A stretch of DNA of 35,156 nt from an uncultured Akkermansia sp. (GCA_947630815.1 CANRJD010000011.1:1-35156), one strand, 5' to 3'. Positions 8,576-21,074 are shown, counted from the first letter of the stretch. Numbers and translations are program-made. The notes: a model not told the origin generated them from the letters alone.

Positions 8576-9239
8576 ATGGGAACGCTCTCGAAAAATGACG
8601 ATGTGTCAGAGGTTGCGCCCCTGCAGGACACAGCGACTGCCGAGATGATGCGGGGGAGTGATGATGTTGACGATCGGGGAATGAGGGAGCAGGAACTTTC
8701 ACGTAATTTGTTGGGTTCATTGTGGGGCAGTGGATTGCTTTTGCTATTGATCGGCGGGCTTTATGAGTTGTACGCGTGGAGCAGCGAGGGGCGTGCTCAT
8801 TGGCTGTATTCGGCATTGGTGGTCGCCGTGCCTTTGGTGGTCATTGTAGCGCATGTGCGGCGAATGCGTAGGCTGCGGCAGCCCATTTTTCGGCTGGGTT
8901 TTATCGTGTTTCTCGCAATGAATTCGCTGGTTTTGCCGGTTCTTTTCTATTTGCCAATGCTCTGGTTGAAGTTGTTTGGTCCATTCTTTGCCCTGGGGTA
9001 TGGGCTTAGTTTTTTGTGGTATGGAGCGACCTACAACAGCCTGCCTCATTTGTTGACAGCGAGTTTACTTGTGGTAGGAGCCGTGGTCGGCATCCCATTC
9101 TGCTATAGTTTAGCTCCGGCTTTGGGTGGAGCCGTTGTCTTCATCGCGGGTATTGCTGTTCTCGTGTTGGCGTATCGCATGGGTAAAATTCGGGAGGCAC
9201 GAGTTGCCGCCAAGATTCAGGCATTGCGCAAGCAGCAGC

Positions 9240-9262
<23 letters not shown>
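8576..9262 (+). CDS. Multi-pass membrane protein of unknown function
   Basis: 228 aa with several hydrophobic helices. Confidence 0.7.
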
Positions 9263-12574
<3,312 letters not shown>

Positions 12575-12744
12575 TCAAAAAGTATAGGGGTGCCCAGGCC
12601 GGTTGATCACGTTCATTTCCGAGCGCGAAGAGCTGAGGTGGCAGTGCGCTCCGTGAGATGAATCAAGTCGAACTGAATTTTAGGCTTGCAATATCAAAAT
12701 AGAGAAAAATTGCGCCTTAAATACCCTCTGTTTTGCGATTGTGG

Positions 12745-12773
12745 TGTACATCTCTTTTTGAAAGAGATGTACA
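12745..12773. repeat. Perfect inverted repeat with 13-bp arms
   Basis: TGTACATCTCTTT-TTG-AAAGAGATGTACA. Confidence 0.9.
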
Positions 12774-12918
12774 GCATAAAATGCGATAAATTTTTTTCAA
12801 TAAAGAATTTGTGTCTCGATGTGTCTGCGATAACAAACGAGTCTGATTGATGTTTTGTCATCTATCTCGTTTTTTCTAATATTTCAATGATAATACTTTA
12901 TGAAGCGAATCGGTGAAC

Positions 12919-12937
12919 ATCTCTTTCAAAAAGAGAT
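12919..12937. repeat. Second, related inverted repeat
   Basis: ATCTCTTT-CAA-AAAGAGAT within gtgaacatctctttcaaaaagagatatac, matching the 12745 element. Confidence 0.8.
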
Positions 12938-12989
12938 ATACTGGCGGAAATCGGGAGTTGAATCACCCGTTGAGAACCATATAAGCCAC

Positions 12990-14081
12990 ATGGAAAGAAT
13001 CATAAATATCATAGCGTTTGTTGTACTGTGTGTCGCAGTATATTTTGGAATCCAGTACTCGAGTCGAGCCGATGATGCAAGAAATGAGGCAGAGAGAATA
13101 CACAAACAGATAGAGGAACTTGAGTGCGATATCGAAGAAATCAGCCAAGAACAGGACAATCAGGATCTTGAGGGCTTGAAAGAAGAAAAAAGAGGATTAG
13201 ACGATACGATCTTTTCTTTGAAGGAGGATCTTGGAGTTGATGGTGGGGAGGGAGAAGGTGAAAAGCTGGTGCTGAAGAACAGACGGAGGAGGATGAGGAG
13301 GGTGAGACCGAAGAATAATTTTTTAAAAGAAGTTAGAAAAATGGGAGTATTCATACGAATTCTGGCTATAGTTGCTGCATTATGGGCGATTTTTGTATAT
13401 TACAAGGCGACGAAAAATGAGAAGCAACTGAGTAATAATCGAATCGAGTTGCGTGCGCTCCAAGAGAAGTATCATGATACACAGGCACGATGCGAAATAG
13501 CCATTGAGAAGAAAAATTTGCTTCGCGATGATATCAGGCTCAAGCAGAGAGAGGTGCGAAGCCTGCGGAAGAAACTCGCGGAAAAGCGCAATAATGACGC
13601 AAACAGGGAATGGCAGGAACGTGAGAAACAGGAGCGTGCAAGGCGGGAACGTAGGGCTCAGCAGGAAGAGGAAGAGCGTGCAAGCCGAGCACAGCGGGAA
13701 GAAAAAGAGCGTGCAAGGTGGGAGGTTCGGGAACAAGAACGGAGAATAGAATACGCTAGAGACCGATTGTTGAATCAAGTGACGCCACCCTATATCCCTT
13801 CTGATGAGATTCCCAAAAATGATTTTGGAACGATGGATAGATTGAATTCAGCTTGGAGCGCAACCATAAGGGGGTTGATTAGAGCGGCACAAAAAAGAGA
13901 TCGTAAAAAAATTCAAGAGTTGGTAAAGAAACTCCGCAAAACAGCAGACTCGGCTGATACTTTCCTAAAAGGCGCAAAATATACTCAGGAAACGGAAAAG
14001 GTCATTCAGGCAGTGTCTGACATACTTCAGGCGATCAAAGAGATACAAGAATTGCAAGGAAGAAGGAACTCGCAACGGTGA
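12990..14081 (+). CDS. Coiled-coil membrane protein with two TM segments
   Basis: TM IINIIAFVVLCVAVYFGI and IRILAIVAALWAIFVYY; long K/E/R-rich heptad region (REKQERARRERRAQQEEEERASRAQREEKERARW). Confidence 0.75.
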   Translation: MERIINIIAFVVLCVAVYFGIQYSSRADDARNEAERIHKQIEELECDIEEISQEQDNQDLEGLKEEKRGLDDTIFSLKEDLGVDGGEGEGEKLVLKNRRRRMRRVRPKNNFLKEVRKMGVFIRILAIVAALWAIFVYYKATKNEKQLSNNRIELRALQEKYHDTQARCEIAIEKKNLLRDDIRLKQREVRSLRKKLAEKRNNDANREWQEREKQERARRERRAQQEEEERASRAQREEKERARWEVREQERRIEYARDRLLNQVTPPYIPSDEIPKNDFGTMDRLNSAWSATIRGLIRAAQKRDRKKIQELVKKLRKTADSADTFLKGAKYTQETEKVIQAVSDILQAIKEIQELQGRRNSQR

Positions 14082-14105
14082 CAATGGGGTGACTTCTTAC
14101 GCAGA

Positions 14106-14134
14106 TTGACAAACGGCGGGGATTGCGATAGAGT
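14106..14134 (+). promoter_or_regulatory. purN promoter TTGACA-N17-TAGAGT
   Basis: -35 14106-14111, -10 14129-14134, ATG at 14144 (9 nt gap). Confidence 0.75.
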
Positions 14135-14143
14135 TTGTGGCGT

Positions 14144-14722
14144 ATGAAGACGCGACTTGCAGTGCTTGGCTCGGGTTCCGGGTCAAATTGCCAATCCATT
14201 TTCAACGCTATAGATGATGGGCGGTTGAATGCCGATGTCGTCATCGTGCTTTCTGACAATCCGGACGCTTTTATTCTGAAACGTGCGGCCCAGCGCGGCG
14301 TACCTGTCGGCATCCTGAATTGCCGCGGTTTCAAGAACAAGTTTCCGGAGGAAGAGCAGGCGGCTCTTGCCCGACAACTTCGGAAAATGCAGGTGGATCT
14401 GATTTGCCTAGCGGGCTTCATGCGTTTGGTGAAGCAACCCTTGCTGGATGTGTTTCCCCGCCGTATTCTGAACATTCACCCCGCCCTGTTGCCAAATTTT
14501 CCGGGTGTAGAGGCCTGGAAGCAGGCGCTGGAGGCAGGAGCTACCCAAACCGGCTGCACGGTGCACTATGTGGACGCCGGCATGGATACGGGCGAAATCC
14601 TCATGCAAGCCTATGTGCCCGTGCTGCCCGGAGACACGCCGGAATCGCTCCACGCACGCATTCAAGTGCAGGAGCATATTCTTTATCCGGCCGCCATTCA
14701 ATCAGCTCTCTCGCGACTCTGA
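14144..14722 (+). CDS. purN: Phosphoribosylglycinamide formyltransferase
   Basis: VLGSGSGSNCQSI, LAGFMRLVKQPLLDVFPRRILNIHPALLPNFPG, GCTVHYVDAGMDTGEIL. Confidence 0.95.
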   Translation: MKTRLAVLGSGSGSNCQSIFNAIDDGRLNADVVIVLSDNPDAFILKRAAQRGVPVGILNCRGFKNKFPEEEQAALARQLRKMQVDLICLAGFMRLVKQPLLDVFPRRILNIHPALLPNFPGVEAWKQALEAGATQTGCTVHYVDAGMDTGEILMQAYVPVLPGDTPESLHARIQVQEHILYPAAIQSALSRL

Positions 14723-15360
14723 GTGTTGCCCGATTTCTCGCGCGTCATCCAGCGCATGAGCGCATAGAGCGCCGCCAGCAGAAACACACCGCCCACGATC
14801 AGCCCCGTTTCATCCTTCACGGCGTGAACCAGGGTCTCCGGGGACTTCAGGATATCCGGGTGCTCGCGGCCGACTTTATCACCAAACCACGCGAGCACGG
14901 CGCACCAGATGGCGGAACCGGAAATGGTGGCGAGGGAGAACGTGAGAAAATCCACGCGTGCCAGCCCGGCAGGGATGGAGATCAGATGACGCACCACGGG
15001 AAGGAAGCGTGAAAAGAAGATGCCTGGCGCCGAATAACGCTGCATGAATAATTCCGCTTTCGTCAGCTTGTGCTCCGGCATGAAGAACCATCTGCCAAAG
15101 CGCAAGATGAACGGGCGACCCACCCACAGCGCCATGGCGTACATGATGCATGAACCGACGTAAGAGCCCACTGTACCAGCCGCCACCACGCCCCAAAAAC
15201 TCATTGTCCCGTCCGGATGCGCAGCCAAAATCGCCGCAGGCGGCACCACCACCTCACTGGGTACCGGCAAGATAGAACTTTCCATCGCCATAAGCAAAGC
15301 CACTCCTGCGTAACCGAGGTCTTCAACCCACTGCATCCAGATGACCAGCCATTCGTGCAT
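14698..15360 (-). CDS. DedA family membrane protein
   Basis: ESSILPVPSEVVVPPAA, GTVGSYVGSCIMYAMALWVGR, FFSRFLPVVRHLISIPAGLARV. Confidence 0.9.
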   Translation of the reverse strand: MHEWLVIWMQWVEDLGYAGVALLMAMESSILPVPSEVVVPPAAILAAHPDGTMSFWGVVAAGTVGSYVGSCIMYAMALWVGRPFILRFGRWFFMPEHKLTKAELFMQRYSAPGIFFSRFLPVVRHLISIPAGLARVDFLTFSLATISGSAIWCAVLAWFGDKVGREHPDILKSPETLVHAVKDETGLIVGGVFLLAALYALMRWMTREKSGNTQSRERAD

Positions 15361-15366
15361 GCGCCT

Positions 15367-15395
15367 ATTATGCCTGCCGGGCACTGGTTTGGAAA
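15367..15395 (-). promoter_or_regulatory. dedA promoter TTTCCA-N17-CATAAT, 6 nt before ATG
   Basis: -10 complement of 15367-15372, -35 complement of 15390-15395. Confidence 0.55.
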
Positions 15396-15403
15396 GACTT
15401 TTC

Positions 15404-15432
15404 TTGCTCCTTTACGTCGCTGATGCTAGAAT
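15404..15432 (+). promoter_or_regulatory. lpxB promoter TTGCTC-N17-TAGAAT, 6 nt before ATG
   Basis: -35 15404-15409, -10 15427-15432. Confidence 0.65.
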
Positions 15433-15438
15433 GCGTGC

Positions 15439-16557
15439 ATGAAATTCTATGTGGTGGCCGGCGAGAAAAGCGGCGATAAGCAGGGGGCTCTGCTCATGCA
15501 GGAGCTGCAGAAATTGCGCCCGGAAATTTCTTTCGCCGGACTGGGAGGCAGCCGCATGCACGCTCTGGCACCGGATTCCATCGAGGATTGGGCAGAGCAA
15601 GCCGCCGTTATCGGTGTGGTGGAAGTGCTGCGCCACGCGCGTTACTTCCTGCGGCGTCTCAAGGAGATGGAGGAGCGCATAGTGACCGACAAGCCGGATG
15701 CCCTGCTGCTCATCGATTATCCCGGCTTTAATCAGCGCCTTGCCAAGCGCGTGAGGGCACGCTGCCCGGGCATCAAAATCATCTGGTTCATCGCTCCCAT
15801 GGTGTGGGCCTGGCATAAAAGCCGCATTCCCAAGCTTGCCGCCATGCTCGATCTCATGCTCTGCACCTTCCCATTTGAGCGCCCCCTTTTTGAGAAGGCT
15901 GGTCTGCGCACCCGTTTCGTCGGTCATCCTTTGGCCGATGAAATCATGGCCACGCGCAATAGCGACGTCCGCGATGCGCAGCTTATAGGTTTTTTCCCCG
16001 GCTCCCGCAAGCGCGAGGTGGATCGCCATTTCCCCATCTTTCTGCAGGTGGCCACACGCTTGCGTTCCTTGCATCCGGAGTGGAAAATCGAGACTTCGGC
16101 CTCTTCCCCGGAGCTGTTGAAAAAAATGCAACGCATGGCGAACCGTGCCGGAGTGCCGGAGGATGTCCTGAACATCCGCTTGGGGAATTACCACTCCCTC
16201 ATGGATCGCGCGCAAGCCGCACTTGTGACCTCCGGAACCGCCACCTTGGAAGCGGCGCTGCACAATCTCCCCTTTGCCTTGGTTTACAAGGTGGCTTGGG
16301 GGACCTACCTGCTCGGTCGCTTGTTGCTCACCATCCGCTTCATCGGCATGGTCAATATTCTGGCGGATTCTGCCATCACGCGCGAGCTTATCCAGCACGA
16401 ATTTAACGCAACCAACTGCATTGCCGAGCTGGAGAGGCTCATGCAGCCATCCGAGCGTGATAAGACATTGCGCGACATGCACGCCGCAGTTTCTTGTCTA
16501 GCGCAGAGCAAGGGGGCTGCCGCTTCAGCCGCCCAGGAAATCCTTCAGCTCTTTTGA
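15439..16557 (+). CDS. lpxB: Lipid-A-disaccharide synthase
   Basis: VVAGEKSGDKQGALLMQEL, FAGLGGSRM, VWAWHKSRIPKLA, FVGHPLADE, GFFPGSRKREVDRH, SGTATLEAAL. Confidence 0.95.
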   Translation: MKFYVVAGEKSGDKQGALLMQELQKLRPEISFAGLGGSRMHALAPDSIEDWAEQAAVIGVVEVLRHARYFLRRLKEMEERIVTDKPDALLLIDYPGFNQRLAKRVRARCPGIKIIWFIAPMVWAWHKSRIPKLAAMLDLMLCTFPFERPLFEKAGLRTRFVGHPLADEIMATRNSDVRDAQLIGFFPGSRKREVDRHFPIFLQVATRLRSLHPEWKIETSASSPELLKKMQRMANRAGVPEDVLNIRLGNYHSLMDRAQAALVTSGTATLEAALHNLPFALVYKVAWGTYLLGRLLLTIRFIGMVNILADSAITRELIQHEFNATNCIAELERLMQPSERDKTLRDMHAAVSCLAQSKGAAASAAQEILQLF

Positions 16558-16749
16558 AGACCGGAGACGGCGAAGGCTTCGCCCATGTACGATGGACGAT
16601 TTGGAAAGTGAGTGCGCGTTGCGCGCGGGGATGCGAGGGGAATGTGATGAAGCCGTGCGCGGGAGTGAGGACAGTGCGGATGCGCTGCCGTTTTCTCTAC
16701 TTTTCCGCTTTCCCCAAACGCGTTCGCGTTGGCAGATGGATCAAGATGG

Positions 16750-18129
16750 CTACTCCATCCCTTCTAGCCTCTCCTCCTCTTCGGCCTCTTGGCGCTTCTT
16801 TCGATTTTCATCCCCCGGAGCGCGGTATTTGATGCGGATGGCACAGGGGAAGAGGGGATCCTGATGGCACGAAATTTGGCCGGGGAGTTGCATGCCGTCA
16901 ATGATCGCACGCATTCTTTGATCGAACTGCCTCACTTCCTGAATCTCCTCGATCACCGCTACGATATCAATATCCTCTTCAAGGGTCTTCCCGGAGAAGA
17001 AATTTTTGAATGCAGCTTCTGTGGGGAAAGTCATCAACTCATTCTCCATGGCAAAAAGTCCGGTAAACTTCTCGTTAGGGAAGAGGCTCTTTTTCCATTT
17101 GCGACCTTTCTTCATCTGCTCATCTGACATATCGAACCACTCTCCCCCCCAAGTCGGGTCAACGTGCGCCCAGTGATCTCCCAGATAAACGAGATTCCAC
17201 GCATGACCTTCGTCGCTGTCTTTCATATCCCCGGCCATCATGCAGCATGGAATTCCTGCCATCTGAAGCAGCAGCCAATTTGCTTGCGCATACGAGTCAC
17301 ACACTCCTTTATGTTCAAGAATCATGTGCTTTCCATCCCATGCACTGTACTCTTCAGAGCAAGACCCGCCTTTCAGTGCGCTGGCAGGCAAAGAACCCGC
17401 CTGAATCAATTTGTGAGTGTTGTACGCTTGAAAGTCATATTCACAATTCTCAGCAAACCAGTTGAAAATAGCCTCCGTCATGATGCGCATACTTGGAGCA
17501 TCATCGAGCACCTCAGCTTTGGCCTCCGCCATCTTATCGACACTCATGCCCTCATCATCAATATCCTTCTTGATTTTCTCGAGCAATTCCTCAGCTACCT
17601 CCAACGCCTCTCTTTCCTTGGGTTTCAGCTCAACGCTGTCCGGGTCGCGGTAGGCTTTTAGAATGCGCACAACTGAAGTGTTTGTGATTTCGCAAAAAAG
17701 TTCCCTATCTTTGTCATTCTCGAGCGCCGGCTCCGTGCTTTTCTTTTTCTTCCGCTTGATTCGCGACGGTTGGCTATCTTTTTCCTCATTCAGAATCCTA
17801 TAGGTGGCTCCCATCCCTCCGAGACGATGCAAAGGTATAACGTCGAAGAACTCTTCCTCACTGAAATCCTCCCACAAGTTCTTGGGTAACTTGATCCGCA
17901 GATATTGTTCACAGGTGATGGCCCGTGTCAGCAATTCCTCGATGGCTTGTTGGTAATTTGCGGGGCAGACCAATTCCACGGAATCCATGTCCTCCTTTTC
18001 ACTTTCTCCCCCGTTCTTCTTGCTCCCGGCCCATACCATTGACGCGCTTACCGCCATGCAAACTCCCATCCGAACGATCCCTTTGATCGCTTGTTTCATG
18101 CCTATGATGTCTGTTATGCGTGTGAGCAT
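16750..18129 (-). CDS. Secreted/membrane transglutaminase-like protein
   Basis: GGSCSEEYSAWDGKHMILEHKGVCDSYAQANWLLLQMAGIPCCMMAG...HAWNLVYLGDHWAHVDPTWGG: Cys-His-Asp motif. Start MLTRITDIIGMKQ at 18129. Confidence 0.85.
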   Translation of the reverse strand: MLTRITDIIGMKQAIKGIVRMGVCMAVSASMVWAGSKKNGGESEKEDMDSVELVCPANYQQAIEELLTRAITCEQYLRIKLPKNLWEDFSEEEFFDVIPLHRLGGMGATYRILNEEKDSQPSRIKRKKKKSTEPALENDKDRELFCEITNTSVVRILKAYRDPDSVELKPKEREALEVAEELLEKIKKDIDDEGMSVDKMAEAKAEVLDDAPSMRIMTEAIFNWFAENCEYDFQAYNTHKLIQAGSLPASALKGGSCSEEYSAWDGKHMILEHKGVCDSYAQANWLLLQMAGIPCCMMAGDMKDSDEGHAWNLVYLGDHWAHVDPTWGGEWFDMSDEQMKKGRKWKKSLFPNEKFTGLFAMENELMTFPTEAAFKNFFSGKTLEEDIDIVAVIEEIQEVRQFDQRMRAIIDGMQLPGQISCHQDPLFPCAIRIKYRAPGDENRKKRQEAEEEERLEGME

Positions 18130-18136
18130 TGATGCC

Positions 18137-18165
18137 ACAATACCATTTTGCCCACCGTTTCGCAA
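18137..18165 (-). promoter_or_regulatory. Promoter TTGCGA-N17-TATTGT, 7 nt before ATG
   Basis: -10 complement of 18137-18142, -35 complement of 18160-18165 (= track TTG start). Confidence 0.6.
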
Positions 18166-18331
18166 GAAAAAACGCGAACTATCTACGATTTAATTCATTT
18201 GCGATTTGCGATTTTCTGGCGTTCCTCAAAAAACTCTCGACGCCATCGCTTTCCGGACGAATCGCTACCTAAACTGGTGCCCATTTTTCGACACATTGGA
18301 AGTATCAAGGCCATGACATCATGTCATGATC

Positions 18332-18820
18332 TTATTTTTTCTCGGAAGCTTGCTGCTCTAGAATCCTGTGAAAGACAAAATAATCATCCTGAGCTTTTCT
18401 GATCAAGCTGAACACTTTAGCGTATTTAGGATCTGTTTCTCTTTGGCTCCCCCAATAATAACATCTTGCAGAAGGAAAAGGTATCGCGCCTTTCTCCAAC
18501 ATAAGCGCCACCATCTCTTCATCATTTAAGTAAAAAGCAATCGAAAGCGGGGTCATCGTCGAGGTGCCCACGCTTAACATATCATTCAATTCTTCCGGAT
18601 GAGACCTGATGTGCTCCATTACCTTATCTCGTGAAACTTTTTCATCTCGATAGTCCAGTAAAAGAATCAGCATTGCGCTCTTATAGTGCCGTTTAGCACC
18701 GGGTACTGAGAATTCAGGATGATTGGGGTTTCCTGGACGATAAACGCACTGACCCTCCGCATACACGGAAGGAAGAAGCAGAGACAAGCCTACAAATGCG
18801 GTCAAAATATTCTTTTTCAC
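18332..18820 (-). CDS. Small secreted 'LEKGAIPFP' family protein, copy 1 (GTG start)
   Basis: VKKNILTAFVGLSLLLPSVYAEGQ signal peptide; ...MTPLSIAFYLNDEEMVALMLEKGAIPFPSAR (degenerate ankyrin-like). Confidence 0.8.
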   Translation of the reverse strand: MKKNILTAFVGLSLLLPSVYAEGQCVYRPGNPNHPEFSVPGAKRHYKSAMLILLLDYRDEKVSRDKVMEHIRSHPEELNDMLSVGTSTMTPLSIAFYLNDEEMVALMLEKGAIPFPSARCYYWGSQRETDPKYAKVFSLIRKAQDDYFVFHRILEQQASEKK

Positions 18821-18826
18821 AGGCTT

Positions 18827-18855
18827 GTTATGCCACACTAAAAGCCTTGGGTCAA
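18827..18855 (-). promoter_or_regulatory. Promoter TTGACC-N17-CATAAC, 6 nt before GTG
   Basis: -35 complement of 18850-18855, -10 complement of 18827-18832; conserved in the second copy. Confidence 0.6.
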
Positions 18856-19174
18856 GATTTAAAAATTTTTGACACAGCGGCGGGAGGTATGTCCTCCCGA
18901 AAGAAAGTCTCTGCCCTTGAATCCCGCTTCGCCCCGCTTTGGGATGCCCTCGGAGTCGCAACCGGACAAAAGTAGCGTACACACCATGTGTTGCAAGCAC
19001 GTCATTATGCTGGCAGAAAAGCGCAAGAAGAAACGTAAGGGAGAGGAGCGCCAAGGAAGTTGAAAAGAGGGGGATGTGAAATTGGTTCGGTAGTTATGGG
19101 GCTGTCCAACTATAGTCGGCGGTGTGAGAGGGGGGCGAAAGCCCCCTACTCGATAACCAGATGCACGTATAATT

Positions 19175-19783
19175 TCAGTTCTCGCTCTTGAGAATCATTT
19201 TGTTCAATTCATACTTTTGCTGTGCCCTGTGTATCATATCTATGATTTCCGGCTTTATTTCACCGCCGTAAATACATGAAACCATGTCTATGATATCTGT
19301 TCCTCTCTCATACGGGAAAGGAATAGCTCCTTTATCCAGCATAGCTTTAGCTAATTCAACATTAATCTTTGATATCACAACCATCAGGACTGTCATAGCA
19401 ATCCCATCATGGAAGCAGACATCATTAACTTCCTCGGGATGTTCTTCTATTGCCTTTAACATCCTTGCCGGAAATTCCTTTGCATCATCCTCACATTTGA
19501 CGCTGTTAATAACTTCAAAGAGGTGACTACGGTACTTGAGTTCAATTGCTTTTTTGCTATCCATAAAAGCAGGGTGTTTTGGATCTCCCGGCACTTCAAG
19601 TGAATCGGCATAAACGAAACTTACCGTTATGACCTTTTTAGGAGAAAGATCTTCTATTTTTTGCTTTATAGGTATGTATCCATCCGGGAAAAATATAACT
19701 GTCCCGTCTGTATAGGTTACAGCATCTTTGGCAAGACCATAATATAAAAGGTCTCTAAGACCTTTTAACTGCACTGTGCCCAA
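19175..19783 (-). CDS. Diverged 'LEKGAIPFP' family paralog
   Basis: EEHPEEVNDVCFHDGIAMTVLMVVISKINVELAKAMLDKGAIPFPYERG aligns with the flanking copies. Confidence 0.7.
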   Translation of the reverse strand: MGTVQLKGLRDLLYYGLAKDAVTYTDGTVIFFPDGYIPIKQKIEDLSPKKVITVSFVYADSLEVPGDPKHPAFMDSKKAIELKYRSHLFEVINSVKCEDDAKEFPARMLKAIEEHPEEVNDVCFHDGIAMTVLMVVISKINVELAKAMLDKGAIPFPYERGTDIIDMVSCIYGGEIKPEIIDMIHRAQQKYELNKMILKSEN

Positions 19784-19799
19784 CGGTAAAAACTCTTTT

Positions 19800-20195
19800 T
19801 TATGCTGCTAAGTTTGTAAATATGGAGATCATACACGGGCTTTGAATTCCAATAATCTTCCATAATAAAAATAATTGCCCATCATTCGTCGTCCACCACC
19901 ATTTGGCGAAAGCGTACCAGCAAGCTTCTCGCCATAACGTTGGCAGATCATTAAACGGAATCGCTTTTCCCGTTCCCCATAGTTCAGGCTCTCTTTCATC
20001 TCCCCATATTCTATTATTGATCACCTCATCTCTTGTTCTAGGCGTGCCTTCCATTACTTTGCGTATGTCGCATGCGGCACGGGAACTTGAACCAAATACC
20101 GATGAAACATTTTCAGGAGACAATTCTTTATGATTGGAAACTATGGGGGGCTCCGCCTGCAACATTTGAACGAAGGGGACTACTATTAGTGGCAA
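19800..20195 (-). CDS. Hypothetical protein, possibly a degenerate paralog
   Basis: 131 aa ORF; LPTLWREACWYAFAKWWWTTNDGQLFLLW weakly resembles LRDLLYYGLAKDAVTYTDGTVIFFP of the adjacent gene. Confidence 0.4.
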   Translation of the reverse strand: MPLIVVPFVQMLQAEPPIVSNHKELSPENVSSVFGSSSRAACDIRKVMEGTPRTRDEVINNRIWGDEREPELWGTGKAIPFNDLPTLWREACWYAFAKWWWTTNDGQLFLLWKIIGIQSPCMISIFTNLAA

Positions 20196-20230
20196 AATGA
20201 TTTTTTCATGTCTGAATGAGGGCTTTGTAT

Positions 20231-20891
20231 AAACTGGTGCCCATTTTTCGACACCTTGGAAGTATCAAGACCATGACATTATGTCATGACCTTATTTTTT
20301 CTCGGAAGCTTGCTGCTCTAGAATCCTGTGAAAGACAAAATAATTATCCTGAGCTTTTCTGATCAAGCTAAACACTTTAGCGTATTTAGGATCTGTTTCT
20401 CTTTTGGCCCCCCAATAATAACTTCTTGCAGAAGGAAAAGGTATCGCGCCTTTCTCCAACATAAGCGCCACCATTTCTTCATCATTCAAGTAAAAAGCAA
20501 TCGAAAGCGGGGTCATCGTCGAGACGTGCGCGCTTAACATATCATTCAATTCTTCCGGATGAGACCTGATGTGCTCCATTACCTTATCTCGTGAAACTTT
20601 TTCATCTCGATAGTCCAGTAAAAGAATCAGCATTGCGCTCTTATAGTGCCGTTTAGCACCGGGTACTGAGAATTCAGGATGATTGGGGTTTCCTGGACGA
20701 TAAACGCACTGACCCTCCGCATACACGGAAGGAAGAAGCAGAGACAAGCCTACAAATGCGGTCAAAATATTCTTTTTCACAGGCTCGTTATGCCACACTA
20801 AAAGCCTTGGGTCAAGATTTAAAAAATTTTTTGACACAGCGGCGGGAGGTGTGTCCTCCCGAACCCCGAAAGAAAGCCTCTGCCTTGAAGA
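20231..20891 (-). repeat. Direct repeat copy 2 (~650 bp)
   Basis: aaactggtgcccatttttcgacac...gtcctcccgaa...gaaagcctctgcc; matches 18271..18918. Confidence 0.9.
20292..20780 (-). CDS. Small secreted 'LEKGAIPFP' family protein, copy 2 (GTG start)
   Basis: Near-identical to copy 1; differences include SVGTST/SAHVST and CYYWGSQ/SYYWGAK. Confidence 0.8.
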   Translation of the reverse strand: MKKNILTAFVGLSLLLPSVYAEGQCVYRPGNPNHPEFSVPGAKRHYKSAMLILLLDYRDEKVSRDKVMEHIRSHPEELNDMLSAHVSTMTPLSIAFYLNDEEMVALMLEKGAIPFPSARSYYWGAKRETDPKYAKVFSLIRKAQDNYFVFHRILEQQASEKK

Positions 20892-21074
20892 GCGGTTTCG
20901 CCCCCCTCCATGCCCGCAGCAAGCGCAGGAAGCACATTCTTGCACATCGTGAGCGAGCCCGTGAAGTAGCCCCTCTCAACCTCTCCCGCCAGTTCACCGC
21001 ATCCCAACGAAGCATGCAAAGTGCCCTGTCAGGCACTTGCGAACGTTAAAAACTCTACAAATCACAAAATGTAG

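Larger units (their letters stand above)
18271..18918 (-). repeat. Direct repeat copy 1 (~650 bp) containing a small secreted-protein gene
   Basis: Near-identical to 20231..20891, including both flanks of the gene. Confidence 0.9.

Noticed and set aside
15412-16482. 356-aa minus-strand ORF opposite lpxB
   Set aside because: Shadow ORF of lpxB; high GC codon bias opens the opposite frame.
17142-17150. C7 tract inside the transglutaminase gene
   Set aside because: Encodes the conserved WGGEWF motif in frame; no evidence of switching.
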